This document shows positions 27,684-36,245 of a stretch of 64,000 bases of DNA, piece after piece. This DNA comes from Clostridia bacterium (GTDB taxonomy: Bacteria > Bacillota > Clostridia > TANB77 > UBA1234). Position numbers and translations under genes: made by a program. The stretch lies in the NCBI GenBank assembly GCA_017469565.1, contig JAFUGC010000048.1:1-64000 (forward strand). Direction: 5' to 3'. Below the pieces are notes generated by a model. It ran no database searches and had not been told where the DNA came from. It was given only the letters and a program-made list of their open reading frames with translations. The stretch's first letter is position 1, and every line of letters begins with the position of its first letter.

Positions 27684-27813
27684 AAAAAATCACACCTTTA
27701 TTTGTCATCAATATAGAAATAGTATTGGATAAAATGGATGAAAAAATACAGACTAAAATATAATTTATCAAAAAGCGCTCCAAGATAGAGTTTACATAAA
27801 AATAATATTTCTG

Positions 27814-27842
27814 TTGAAACATGAAAAAATTTATGTTAGAAT
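27814..27842 (+). promoter_or_regulatory. Sigma-A promoter of the 27.9 kb cassette
   Basis: TTGAAA and TAGAAT are 17 bp apart, followed by TTGATGGA as at the 17.0 kb promoter. It is 43 bp before the start codon. Confidence 0.65.
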
Positions 27843-27884
27843 ATTGATGGACCAAAAAAATAACTATTTAGGAGGGTTATACAA

Positions 27885-28415
27885 ATGGGTAAACCTACTT
27901 TGAATTTTGGGGTAAACTTTGACGAAAAGGTATCTACGCTGAAAGCTGCTATGGTTCGGCAGATTACTGTGATTGAGGCAGATATCATGTTGGGGAGCAT
28001 TGAAAATGAAACCAAAGCCAAGCGGTATCAGAACAAAATCCGCTCCGTATTGGAATTTGAATATTTTACCAAACCTGTATGGCTGCGGAAGCGTGTGAAA
28101 ACCCTGAATGAGCAGGTAAAGGCTGACGCTTATGCAGCCAAAGTGGAAAAAGAACGTCTGGAAGATGCATTGGAAGATGCCAAAAACATTAAGCTCAAAG
28201 GGGTTCAGTTTTCTTTAGCGGATTTAGACGAAAAAGGAGAAATCTCTGAGGAAAAAAAGGAATCTTTGGATAAGCGTTTTGAGTTTATTGACGCGGAGAT
28301 TGCAGGTCTGGAGGCCAAGCTCAAAAGTCAGAACCTTCTCTACAAGGATTTGCGGTTCCTTCAGGGAATGTTGAACAATGAGAAATTCTTCAACGGGTTG
28401 TATAAACCTGGTTGA
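27885..28415 (+). CDS. Hypothetical coiled-coil protein, paralogue A
   Basis: The 176-residue soluble, helical, highly charged protein belongs to no family I recognise. It begins MGKPTLNFGVNFDEKV. Its central part (about residues 88-145) is coiled-coil-like, and it ends with DLRFLQGMLNNEKFFNGLY. The next gene product is similar at both ends, so the two are tandem paralogues. It has four in-frame CGG codons and many G/C-ending codons, unlike host genes. TAGGAGGG precedes the ATG. The three-gene unit has its own promoter and terminator and looks acquired. Conjugative or phage accessory proteins can look like this, but evidence is lacking. Confidence 0.65.
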   Translation: MGKPTLNFGVNFDEKVSTLKAAMVRQITVIEADIMLGSIENETKAKRYQNKIRSVLEFEYFTKPVWLRKRVKTLNEQVKADAYAAKVEKERLEDALEDAKNIKLKGVQFSLADLDEKGEISEEKKESLDKRFEFIDAEIAGLEAKLKSQNLLYKDLRFLQGMLNNEKFFNGLYKPG

Positions 28416-28478
28416 AAATAGAAAAGTTTTCATTAATTGACAGGAAATGCAGTAGTATCTGCAGAAAAGGAGAAGCAC

Positions 28479-29063
28479 ATGAACAAACCTAATTTTAAAA
28501 AAATTCTTGGTAATGTTTCCATGTATGACTTGAAAGCTCGTTTGAAAGATTGCATGTTGGAGATGAAGAACATTGCTCTTCTTGAGACGGATCCCATGCG
28601 GAAACAGCGGGAGATTGGGGCTATTAATCTGATTAACCGAATGATGCTTCTGAGATATTTTCATTCCGGCAGTGATGAGTTCATGAACTACAGGGTCTAT
28701 GATTTGGTAGAAGTTTTAAAGGAAGACTATGCGGATGCTAAGAGGGAATTGGAAGAGGCAGAAAAAGCTCTCAATATTCTCTATGTCCGAATGGAAACGC
28801 TCCGAGCGGCTGTGGAAAGCTATGAGAAAAAAGAGCGTACCATGGATGAAGGTGGTTACGAGGAAGACTTTGAAGCAAGGGAAGTCAGAGAAACTCTGGA
28901 AGAGAACCGTCAGGAGCTGCAAGAATTGGAAAGGGAGTTCTTTAAGGCTTCTGTGGATCAGGATGGAGCTAAGGCGTATGCTAAGACACTGCGGGCATTG
29001 CAGGGATATCTGCAAAATAAGGATTATTTTAAAACCATTTTGTACGGCTCTGTACAGGATTGA
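28479..29063 (+). CDS. Hypothetical coiled-coil protein, paralogue B
   Basis: The 194-residue protein starts at ATG 28479 after AAAAGGAG. It opens MNKPNFKKILGN and ends with KTLRALQGYLQNKDYFKTILY, paralleling the opening and ending of paralogue A. The middle (about residues 80-160) is a long Glu-rich helix with LEENRQELQELERE, a likely coiled coil for self- or cross-pairing. Three codons are in-frame CGG and codon use is G/C-ending. It lies 63 bp after paralogue A in the same unit. Function unknown. Confidence 0.65.
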   Translation: MNKPNFKKILGNVSMYDLKARLKDCMLEMKNIALLETDPMRKQREIGAINLINRMMLLRYFHSGSDEFMNYRVYDLVEVLKEDYADAKRELEEAEKALNILYVRMETLRAAVESYEKKERTMDEGGYEEDFEAREVRETLEENRQELQELEREFFKASVDQDGAKAYAKTLRALQGYLQNKDYFKTILYGSVQD

Positions 29064-29120
29064 GCCTCTATTTTAAGTGATTCATTTTAGTTTGATGCTG
29101 AGAAAGAAGAGGTGGAAATC

Positions 29121-29303
29121 ATGTATTCTAAGTTTTACGCAGATATATCCCGGGAAATGAAGCGGAGAAATGATGGAAAGTATCCGGAAGAATATATTTC
29201 TCCAGTGGTTGGCAGTGAAGAAATGCAAAGGCAACTGAAGATGCAACAAGAAAAAAAGAAAAAATGGCAGAGGAAGAATTCCAAAGCTGAAGCTGAAGAA
29301 TAA
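29121..29303 (+). CDS. Hypothetical 60-residue basic protein
   Basis: The ATG at 29121 follows AGAGGTGG. The protein begins MYSKFYADISREMKRR and ends with a Lys/Gln-rich helix QQEKKKKWQRKN, so it may bind nucleic acid or a partner. It has one in-frame CGG. It is the last gene of the foreign-looking 27.9-29.3 kb unit and is followed by a strong terminator. No family is recognised. Confidence 0.55.
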   Translation: MYSKFYADISREMKRRNDGKYPEEYISPVVGSEEMQRQLKMQQEKKKKWQRKNSKAEAEE

Positions 29304-29311
29304 AATATTAG

Positions 29312-29355
29312 GCACACTCTACTATCTAGAAAATAGAAGTAGGGTGTGCTTTTTT
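29312..29355 (+). terminator. Terminator of the 27.9-29.3 kb unit
   Basis: Arms GCACACTCTACT and AGTAGGGTGTGC (12 bp with one wobble) are followed by six T residues. Confidence 0.85.
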
Positions 29356-29446
29356 GAGTTCAAAAACGGCCAACAAATCTATGGTCGATTCTTGTTACTA
29401 TAGGTTTGAATAGTAATTGCAATTTACATAATATAAATAAAATCTA

Positions 29447-29475
29447 TTGACTTATTTTTTAAATTGTTATATAGT
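29447..29475 (+). promoter_or_regulatory. Promoter of the capsule cluster
   Basis: TTGACT and TATAGT with 17-bp spacing lie about 150 bp before the first capsule gene, giving a long untranslated leader. Confidence 0.6.
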
Positions 29476-29543
29476 ATTAGTGCGATATTTTGAGGGGCAA
29501 GGAGCCGGAGAGTTTAAGAGAAGAGAAGTTTAGTAGTATTTAT

Positions 29544-29585
29544 TGTTGTGATAACTTTTATGTTTGCCATCACAACAGTATTTTT
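29544..29585 (+). promoter_or_regulatory. Terminator-like hairpin in the capsule leader (attenuator candidate)
   Basis: Arms TGTTGTGAT/ATCACAACA (9 bp) with a 16-nt loop are followed by GTATTTTT, about 70-110 nt downstream of the promoter and before the first start codon. Long polysaccharide operons in Firmicutes are often controlled by processive antitermination at such leaders. The assignment is inference; no NusG paralogue is visible here. Nothing else is evident in the 29356-29628 gap. Confidence 0.45.
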
Positions 29586-29628
29586 GAGGCTAATTTTCTT
29601 GCACAATAGGAAAAGGTGGGAATAGTTG

Positions 29629-30363
29629 ATGAATGGCAGTTTAACTGTGCAAAAGCATGCAAATGCAGAAACTTTTGACATGGAATTTGATTTTTCAAAG
29701 GAGAAAGAAATCAGTAATACTTATTACATATGGAAAAGGGCGATGGATGTATTTTGTGCCATAGTAGGATTGATTGCGTTATCTCCAATTATGATACTCA
29801 CCGCTATTGCTATTAAATTAGATAGCAAAGGTCCAGTATTATTTAAGCAAGAAAGAACTGGAAAAAATGGAATGCCTTTTATGCTTTATAAATTCAGAAG
29901 CATGGTAGTAGATAACGATGTACATGATTTTAACAATGCTGACAAGCATACAAAAATTGGAAATTTCATTCGAAAAACATCAATCGATGAATTACCACAG
30001 TTCATCAATATCTTAAAGGGAGATATGAGCTTTATTGGACCAAGACCTTGGATTACGGATTATTGGGATAACATGAATGAAGAGCAGAGACATAGATGCG
30101 ATGTACTTCCTGGAATTACAGGACTTGCACAGGCGAAGGGCAGAAATGATATCACTATTTTTGACAAGATTAATTATGATTTAGAGTACGTTGAGAAGTA
30201 TTCATTGATAGAGGATATAAAAATTGTATTTTGGACAATTAAAACAGTTCTTTCAAAGAAAGGTGCAGATGCAGGAAAGAGTACAATTAATAATGAGCTT
30301 AATGATTTAAAAAATCAAAATATAGAAATTGGAGAGTATGCTTATGAACAAAGGGCTGGTTAG
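29629..30363 (+). CDS. Initiating undecaprenyl-phosphate sugar-1-phosphate transferase
   Basis: The 244-residue protein has one hydrophobic segment, MDVFCAIVGLIALSPIMI, followed by the polyprenyl-phosphate hexose-1-phosphate transferase core. That core contains KGPVLFKQERTGKNG, FRSM, TSIDELPQFINILKGDMS and IGPRPW. It should load the first sugar phosphate onto undecaprenyl phosphate and so begin the repeat unit. It lacks the extra N-terminal helices of WbaP, like the short CpsE/PglC-type proteins. It is the first gene after the leader, as expected for the priming enzyme. The GT2 gene starts inside its 3' end. Confidence 0.92.
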   Translation: MNGSLTVQKHANAETFDMEFDFSKEKEISNTYYIWKRAMDVFCAIVGLIALSPIMILTAIAIKLDSKGPVLFKQERTGKNGMPFMLYKFRSMVVDNDVHDFNNADKHTKIGNFIRKTSIDELPQFINILKGDMSFIGPRPWITDYWDNMNEEQRHRCDVLPGITGLAQAKGRNDITIFDKINYDLEYVEKYSLIEDIKIVFWTIKTVLSKKGADAGKSTINNELNDLKNQNIEIGEYAYEQRAG

Positions 30364-31093
30364 TATAATTGTTCCAGTGTATAATGCAGAAAAGTTCCTA
30401 AAAGAAACAATTGAGAGTGTAATTGCTCAAACATATACCAATTGGGAATTACTGTTAATTAATGATTGTTCAAAAGATGAAAGTAAAAAAGTTGCTAATG
30501 AATACATATCTGAGAAGATTAAATGGATAGATATGGATAAAAATGGTGGGGCAGCTTTAGCAAGAAACAAGGGAATTGAATTGGCATCAGGAGAATATAT
30601 TTGCTTCATAGATGCTGATGACTTGTGGAATAATGAGAAACTTGAAAAACAAGTTGGATTTATGAATGAGAAGGAATGCGCCTTCTCATTTACTGGTTAT
30701 GAATTTGCAAATGCGGAGTGTATACCTAATGGTAAGAAAGTATTTGTGCCTGAAAAAATAAAATATAAACAAGCATTAAAAAATACCACAATATGGACAT
30801 CCACTGTTATGTTTGACATGAAAAAGTTATCCAAAGAAGATATATATATGCCAAATGTGAAAAGTGAAGACACTGCGACCTGGTGGAAGATTTTAAAGAA
30901 AATTGATTATGCTTATGGATTAAATGAAATTTTATCATTTTATAGAAGGACAAGTGGTACATTGTCATCAAATAAATTTGAAGCTATTAAGAGAATATGG
31001 AATTTATATAGAAATGTAGAAAAACTAAATTTTTCGACTAGTTGTATTTGTTTTTGTGTGTATATTGTAAATGCCATCAGAAGGAGATTATAA
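30344..31093 (+). CDS. Family 2 glycosyltransferase
   Basis: The 249-residue GT-A enzyme opens VSIIVPVYNAEKFLKETIES and has ARNKGIELASGEYICFIDADD (nucleotide-sugar and DXD site) and a C-terminal acceptor region with VKSEDTATWW. It should add a sugar to the lipid-linked intermediate. ATG 30344 was chosen because GGAGAG lies 7 nt upstream; this overlaps the preceding gene by 20 bp. Substrate is unknown. The last 25 residues are Cys/aromatic rich and less conserved. Confidence 0.9.
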   Translation: MNKGLVSIIVPVYNAEKFLKETIESVIAQTYTNWELLLINDCSKDESKKVANEYISEKIKWIDMDKNGGAALARNKGIELASGEYICFIDADDLWNNEKLEKQVGFMNEKECAFSFTGYEFANAECIPNGKKVFVPEKIKYKQALKNTTIWTSTVMFDMKKLSKEDIYMPNVKSEDTATWWKILKKIDYAYGLNEILSFYRRTSGTLSSNKFEAIKRIWNLYRNVEKLNFSTSCICFCVYIVNAIRRRL

Positions 31094-31162
31094 TAAATCA
31101 AAGTTTTAAAGTGAATAACTTCAGTTTATAATAAAAATTTTATGTATAAAGGATATAATAAA

Positions 31163-32305
31163 ATGTTTTTGTTTGAAATAATCATCGCAATTTTTATATT
31201 TAGCTTTTTTCTGATTTTTTTTACTATTAATATTGCAAGAGCTAAGAGCATGAAATCAGTTAAAAGACTTTTTATTGGCTATATATTTGTGTTAGTTTTA
31301 ATGGGATATTTTTATATTCCAAATACAAATGCAGATTTATATCGTATTAATGGTTTGATTAATAATTCATATAAATATATGGATTTCCATCAAATATTAA
31401 TTTTAATGACAAGTAGTAGAAATGCAATTGGGGTTTTATATTTTTGGATATTTGGTGTAATAGGTAATTTAAAACTTTTACCTGCTGTCACGGCAGCTTT
31501 ATTTTATTCAAATATTTTTTATATAATATATAAAAGCTCGATAAAATATAATTTTTCAACCAAAACTATATCTAGAATAGTATTGTTTTTTATGGCGGGG
31601 GGACAGTTTTTTGAAGTCGTAAGTGGAATTAGAACAATGCTTGCTTTCTCGATTATTGCGTTATGTTGTTATAAGGAATTCTTCGAAAATAAATCTTTTA
31701 TACTTAATTTGCCATTCTATATTATTGCTGTTTTTGTGCATGATGCAGCGTTTATACTTTTTGTTATTAGAGTAATATATATTTTTCTTCAACCTGAAAA
31801 AAATATAAAAAAAAGAATTATTAATATTATATTGTGTGTGATTGTTATGTTGCTTGGTGTGTATTTTGCTCAAGATTTGATTGCACGTACTATCTATCAT
31901 GGCAGTCGATATGTAAATGGTGATGTTTATTTTTATTTATCTGAATACATTATTGCAATCTTTTGTATAATATTTATGTATTATTCCATTTTAATTTTTT
32001 ATAAATTTAAAAAAATGAATAAGGTTAACAGTCTTGAAATGAAGGGATTTGTTAATTTCGTTACTTTATTATTAATTTTTGACACAATGTTTTATTTTGA
32101 ATATACGATTTTTCATAGATATAGAACTTTTATTATGATGTTAATTTTGCCGATTATAGGTTTCCTTTTAGAATCAAGTAAAGAAGATAAAACTGGTATA
32201 TTAAAAAATTATATAAGAAATTTTCAATTGTTTTTTTTAGTTACATATATTTCAACAATATCCAAAGGGAATATAACTGGTTTAAAATTCTTTATATTTA
32301 AATAG
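31163..32305 (+). CDS. EpsG/Wzy-like polysaccharide polymerase
   Basis: The 380-residue protein has about ten hydrophobic helices and a short polar loop with NTNADLYRINGLIN, in the style of the EpsG family, which is thought to polymerise repeat units. A VVSGIRTMLAFSI segment fits that family. ATG 31163 is preferred over 31142 because AAAGGA lies upstream. The C-terminal 140 residues are repeated, with about 75 percent identity by eye, in the fragment at 33.6 kb. Very AT-rich, as usual for variable capsule genes. Confidence 0.75.
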   Translation: MFLFEIIIAIFIFSFFLIFFTINIARAKSMKSVKRLFIGYIFVLVLMGYFYIPNTNADLYRINGLINNSYKYMDFHQILILMTSSRNAIGVLYFWIFGVIGNLKLLPAVTAALFYSNIFYIIYKSSIKYNFSTKTISRIVLFFMAGGQFFEVVSGIRTMLAFSIIALCCYKEFFENKSFILNLPFYIIAVFVHDAAFILFVIRVIYIFLQPEKNIKKRIINIILCVIVMLLGVYFAQDLIARTIYHGSRYVNGDVYFYLSEYIIAIFCIIFMYYSILIFYKFKKMNKVNSLEMKGFVNFVTLLLIFDTMFYFEYTIFHRYRTFIMMLILPIIGFLLESSKEDKTGILKNYIRNFQLFFLVTYISTISKGNITGLKFFIFK

Positions 32306-32382
32306 TTGGTAATAAGAATAAATTTTTTATTAATGGTTGTATTAATTTTGAATAATTTAAATATTAAAAATTCAAGGAGAAA

Positions 32383-33609
32383 ATGATGAAAAAACTAATT
32401 TATAATTTGAAATATATTAAGCTATACGATTTATTATCTATTTTTATATTCATTTTTGCTTTGCCAATAAGTTTATGCTATAAATTGATCAACAAACTAA
32501 AACAGAGAAGTTTATGGTTAGTTTGTGAAGATGGGTACCATGCTAGAGATAATGGCTACGTTTTTTTTAAGTATATTAAAGAAAAACATGCGAAAGATTT
32601 TTGCTTTTACGTAATTGATAAAAAACAGAAAGATTATAAGAAGGTGCAAAAATATGATAATATTATACAATATAAAAGTTTTAAACATTGGATTTATTAT
32701 ATGGCTGCCACATATAATATTAGTTCACAAAAAAGCGGGAATCCATCTGCACCTTTTTTCTATCTATTACATGTTAAATTAAATATGTTTAATAATAGAG
32801 TATTTTTACAACATGGTATAACAAAAGATTTAAGTGAATGGCTATTTTATAAGAATACAAAGTTTAAATTTTTTGTGTGTGGTGCAAAAAAAGAGTATGA
32901 TTATTTAACAAAAAATTATGGATATCCAGATGGACATTTAATATATACTGGCTTTCCAAGATTTGATGGTTTACATGACATTAATGTCAATGAAAAACAA
33001 ATATTAGTGATGCCAACATGGAGAAACTGGCTTGGAAGAGATACCAATGGCCTAACTCAAAGAGTTGATATAACTAAAACGAATTACTTTATATCTTGGA
33101 TGAAATTATTGAATAATGAAAATTTTATTAGGTTCATAGAAGAAAATGGTTATACAGTTTTATTTTATCCTCACATAAATATGCAAAAATACATAAATGA
33201 TTTTAAATTTAAATCAGAAAGTATAAAAAAAGTGACATTAGATACAAATATTCAAGGAGTATTGAAATCGTCTGCTTTGTTGATTACTGATTATTCAAGT
33301 GTGTATATGGATTTTGCATATATGAATAAACCTGTTATATATTTTCAATTCGATATGGAAGAATATAGAAAGAAGCAATATTCAGTTGGGTATTTTGACT
33401 ATAATGAAGACGGCTTTGGTCCTGTATTTGATAGAACAGAAGAGTTAGTCAAATATTTAATAAATAATTTTGAAAAAAATATTTTTCTTGAAGATAAATA
33501 CAATGCAAGAATGAAAGAATTTTTTGAGTTGCATGATAAGAATAATTGTGAAAGAGTATATAAGTTATTAAAAGGTGTTGATATAATAAATGAACAAGCT
33601 ACTAATTAG
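32383..33609 (+). CDS. CDP-glycerol glycerophosphotransferase family protein
   Basis: The 408-residue protein has an N-terminal hydrophobic segment followed by the TagB/TagF-type fold: QKSGNPSAPFFYLLH, FLQHGITKD, TGFPRFDGL, MPTWRNWL and SSALLITDYSSVYMDFAYM. The family transfers glycerol phosphate (or other polyol phosphates) from CDP-glycerol to a growing polymer. A CDP-glycerol synthase (tagD) is at 38.9 kb. Its 3' end overlaps a truncated copy of the upstream polymerase, which suggests this gene arrived by recombination within a duplicated wzy. Confidence 0.88.
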   Translation: MMKKLIYNLKYIKLYDLLSIFIFIFALPISLCYKLINKLKQRSLWLVCEDGYHARDNGYVFFKYIKEKHAKDFCFYVIDKKQKDYKKVQKYDNIIQYKSFKHWIYYMAATYNISSQKSGNPSAPFFYLLHVKLNMFNNRVFLQHGITKDLSEWLFYKNTKFKFFVCGAKKEYDYLTKNYGYPDGHLIYTGFPRFDGLHDINVNEKQILVMPTWRNWLGRDTNGLTQRVDITKTNYFISWMKLLNNENFIRFIEENGYTVLFYPHINMQKYINDFKFKSESIKKVTLDTNIQGVLKSSALLITDYSSVYMDFAYMNKPVIYFQFDMEEYRKKQYSVGYFDYNEDGFGPVFDRTEELVKYLINNFEKNIFLEDKYNARMKEFFELHDKNNCERVYKLLKGVDIINEQATN

Positions 33610-34051
33610 TGGTATTCATCATTTGATTACACGTACTATTAATCATGGCAATAGATCTGTAAATGGTAATGTTTACTTTTATTTGTCAGAATATATAATA
33701 GCTGTTTTTTATGTAATATTCATGTACTATTCAATTCTAAAGTTCTATAAATATAAAAGAATAACAAAAGATAATAATATTGAGATGAATAGATTTGTTA
33801 TTTTTGTTACGTTATTATTAATAATGGATTCGATGTTTTATTTCGAATATTCAATATTTCATAGATATAGATCTTTTATTATGATGCTAATATTACCAAT
33901 TATAGGTTTCTTGCTAGAATCAAGCAAAAAAGATGAAAGTGGTGTTTTGAAAAATTATGTTAAGAATTTTCAATTATTCTATCTAATCACATACGTATCA
34001 GCAATAACAAAAGGAAACATGATTGGTTTAAAATTTTTTATTTTAAACTAA
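33590..34051 (+). pseudogene. Truncated 3' copy of the EpsG/Wzy-like gene
   Basis: From about residue 14, this 153-codon frame matches the last 140 residues of the polymerase at 31.2-32.3 kb (RTINHGNRSVNGNVYFYL against RTIYHGSRYVNGDVYFYL). The match continues to the C-terminal GLKFFI. The first two thirds are missing and no ribosome site precedes it. It begins inside the end of the glycerophosphotransferase gene. It is best read as a remnant left when that gene replaced or split one of two tandem polymerase copies. Confidence 0.85.
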
Positions 34052-34076
34052 TACTTATCACTTGTGGAGGGAATAT

Positions 34077-35078
34077 ATGGATTCAATAGATTTTGTTATT
34101 TTATGGGTTGATGGTAATGATCCTAAGTGGCTTTCAGAAAAAAATAGGTATTATGAAGTGGAAACGAACACAAAAGGAAACCAGGAAAATAGATTTAGAG
34201 ATTGGGGGCTTTTGAAGTATTGGTTTAGAGGTGTAGAAAAGAATGTTCCATGGGTAAATAAAATATTTTTTGTGACTTATGGACATATTCCTTCTTGGCT
34301 TAATACAGAGAATCCTAAATTAAAAATTGTGAAACATGAAGACTTTATTCCTAAAGAATATTTACCGACATTTAATTCTAACGTAATTCAATACTATTTA
34401 AACAGAATTGAAGGTTTATCGGAACGATTTGTTATGTTTGATGATGACATTTTTGTTTTAAAAAGTGTAAAAGAAAATGACTTCTTTGAAGGGGACTGTA
34501 TTTGTGATATGTATAGAGAAGATACAATTTATACGTCTACGATGGGAGATACATACCCACATTGCCTTTTAAATAATGTTCAATGCATTAATACATATTA
34601 TTCGAAAAGAAAAGTGTATAGAAAGAATATAGGTAAATATTTCAATGTGAAATATGGTCTTGAAAATACTATTAGAACATTACTTCTTTTGCCATGGTCG
34701 CATTTTGTTAATATTTATAATCCACATATTTGCCATGCATACACAAAGTATGGATATGATTTATTCTGGAAATACTGTGGTACGCAACTTAAGATATTGA
34801 GTTCAAATAGATTTAGAAAAATTACGGATTATTCTACTCATCTAGTAAGATGTATTTTATTGTTAGAAGGGAAATTTGTCCCAAGATCATATAAATTTGG
34901 TAAGAGAGTAGAAATAAGAGAAGACACGTCAAAAATATGCGATATAATTAAAAAACAAAAATGTCATGTGTTATGTATTAATGACACGGATTCTAAAATA
35001 GATTTTGAAAAAACTAAAAACGAAATAATTTGTGCTTTTGAAGTAATTTTACCAGATAAATGTAGCTTTGAAGTGTAG
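34077..35078 (+). CDS. Stealth-type sugar-phosphate transferase
   Basis: The 333-residue protein has the Stealth conserved regions. CR1 is DFVILWVDGNDPKW. CR2 is IFFVTYGHIPSWLN through HEDFIPKEYLPTFNS and RFVMFDDDIF. CR3/CR4-like histidine-rich segments follow (NPHICHAYTKYGYD, SSNRFRKITDYSTHL). Stealth proteins transfer hexose-1-phosphate units into phosphodiester-linked capsules. Paired with two CDP-glycerol transferases and tagD, it predicts a polymer with phosphodiester bonds. ATG 34077 follows GGAGGG. Confidence 0.9.
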   Translation: MDSIDFVILWVDGNDPKWLSEKNRYYEVETNTKGNQENRFRDWGLLKYWFRGVEKNVPWVNKIFFVTYGHIPSWLNTENPKLKIVKHEDFIPKEYLPTFNSNVIQYYLNRIEGLSERFVMFDDDIFVLKSVKENDFFEGDCICDMYREDTIYTSTMGDTYPHCLLNNVQCINTYYSKRKVYRKNIGKYFNVKYGLENTIRTLLLLPWSHFVNIYNPHICHAYTKYGYDLFWKYCGTQLKILSSNRFRKITDYSTHLVRCILLLEGKFVPRSYKFGKRVEIREDTSKICDIIKKQKCHVLCINDTDSKIDFEKTKNEIICAFEVILPDKCSFEV

Positions 35079-35099
35079 ATTGAGGAAGGTTTAGATATT

Positions 35100-36245
35100 A
35101 TGAGCTTTAATGAAAAAATAAAAAAATTTATTCCAATAAAAAAATTTATGAAAAATATTATATTATTGGATAGTAATCCGCCATTATGTGATAATGCATA
35201 TTATGTTTATAAAGAACTACTAAGAAGAAATATTAACAATAAATATAAAATAATATGGATTGTAGAGAAAAATAAAGATTTGAGAAAAAGTAAAGAAAAG
35301 AATGTATTTTTTGTTAGTAAAGAGCAAGTCTGGAAGTATAGATATTATCATAATTTTTCAAGATACATATTAGATTGTAATCCGTTTATTAGAAAATTAA
35401 ATAAATATCAGTTTAGAATATATTTGTCTCATGGATGCCCAGTAAAGATTTTAGACAAATTATTTAGAAATAGTGGGGCAATTGATTATATTACTACAAC
35501 CGCGGAGTTTTGGAGCAACGTAAGAAAGAATACATACAAAGGAACAAACCTAGTTAAAAACTTTGTTGAAACCGGTTTTCCAAGAGATGATTTATTCTTT
35601 GATAAAAATCAATGGATTTCTTTATTTCCTGATATTGAAAGAGAAAAAACAATTCTGTGGTTACCAACCTATAGAAATCACACTATAAAAAGAAACTACG
35701 AGCAGTATACTGGCATTCATTTTCCACTAGGAATTCCTTGCTTTGAAAGCATAGAGCAAGTTAAACAATTAAATAATTTTTTAGCTAGTAAGAAAGTATT
35801 ACTTGTTATAAAGCCTCATCCAGCTCAAGATGTAAGCGAAATAAAAAGCATAGATTTATCAAATTTAAAAATCATTTATGATACATATTTTGAAGAAGGA
35901 ACCACACTGTATAACTATTTACCGGCACTGGATGCATTAATAACAGATTATTCTTCTGTTTATTGGGATTTTTTACTTGCTGATAAACCTATAGGGCTTG
36001 CAATTCCTGATTTTAATGATTATACAGAGCATGTTAAAATGCCTTATGATTATGAGCATGAAGTTATTGGTGAACGTATTTTAGATTATGATGGCCTAGT
36101 TATGTTTATTGAAAATATTTCATCGAATAAGGATATTCTAAAATATGAAAGAAATAGAAATATTGATAAATATCATAAATATAGAGATGGCAATTCTGCC
36201 AAAAGAGTTGTGGATATATTAGAAAAAGAAATGAATAAGAGATGA
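35100..36245 (+). CDS. CDP-glycerol glycerophosphotransferase family protein 2
   Basis: The 381-residue protein has the TagF/TagB pattern: YLSHGCPVKILDK, VETGFPRDDLFF, WLPTYRNH and VIKPHPAQD. It also has LDALITDYSSVYWDFLL and a C-terminal GNSAKRVVDILEKE. It differs from the 32.4 kb paralogue by lacking the N-terminal helix and by retaining KPHPAQD. It may prime or extend glycerol phosphate units. The Wzx gene overlaps it by 4 bp (ATGA). Confidence 0.9.
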   Translation: MSFNEKIKKFIPIKKFMKNIILLDSNPPLCDNAYYVYKELLRRNINNKYKIIWIVEKNKDLRKSKEKNVFFVSKEQVWKYRYYHNFSRYILDCNPFIRKLNKYQFRIYLSHGCPVKILDKLFRNSGAIDYITTTAEFWSNVRKNTYKGTNLVKNFVETGFPRDDLFFDKNQWISLFPDIEREKTILWLPTYRNHTIKRNYEQYTGIHFPLGIPCFESIEQVKQLNNFLASKKVLLVIKPHPAQDVSEIKSIDLSNLKIIYDTYFEEGTTLYNYLPALDALITDYSSVYWDFLLADKPIGLAIPDFNDYTEHVKMPYDYEHEVIGERILDYDGLVMFIENISSNKDILKYERNRNIDKYHKYRDGNSAKRVVDILEKEMNKR

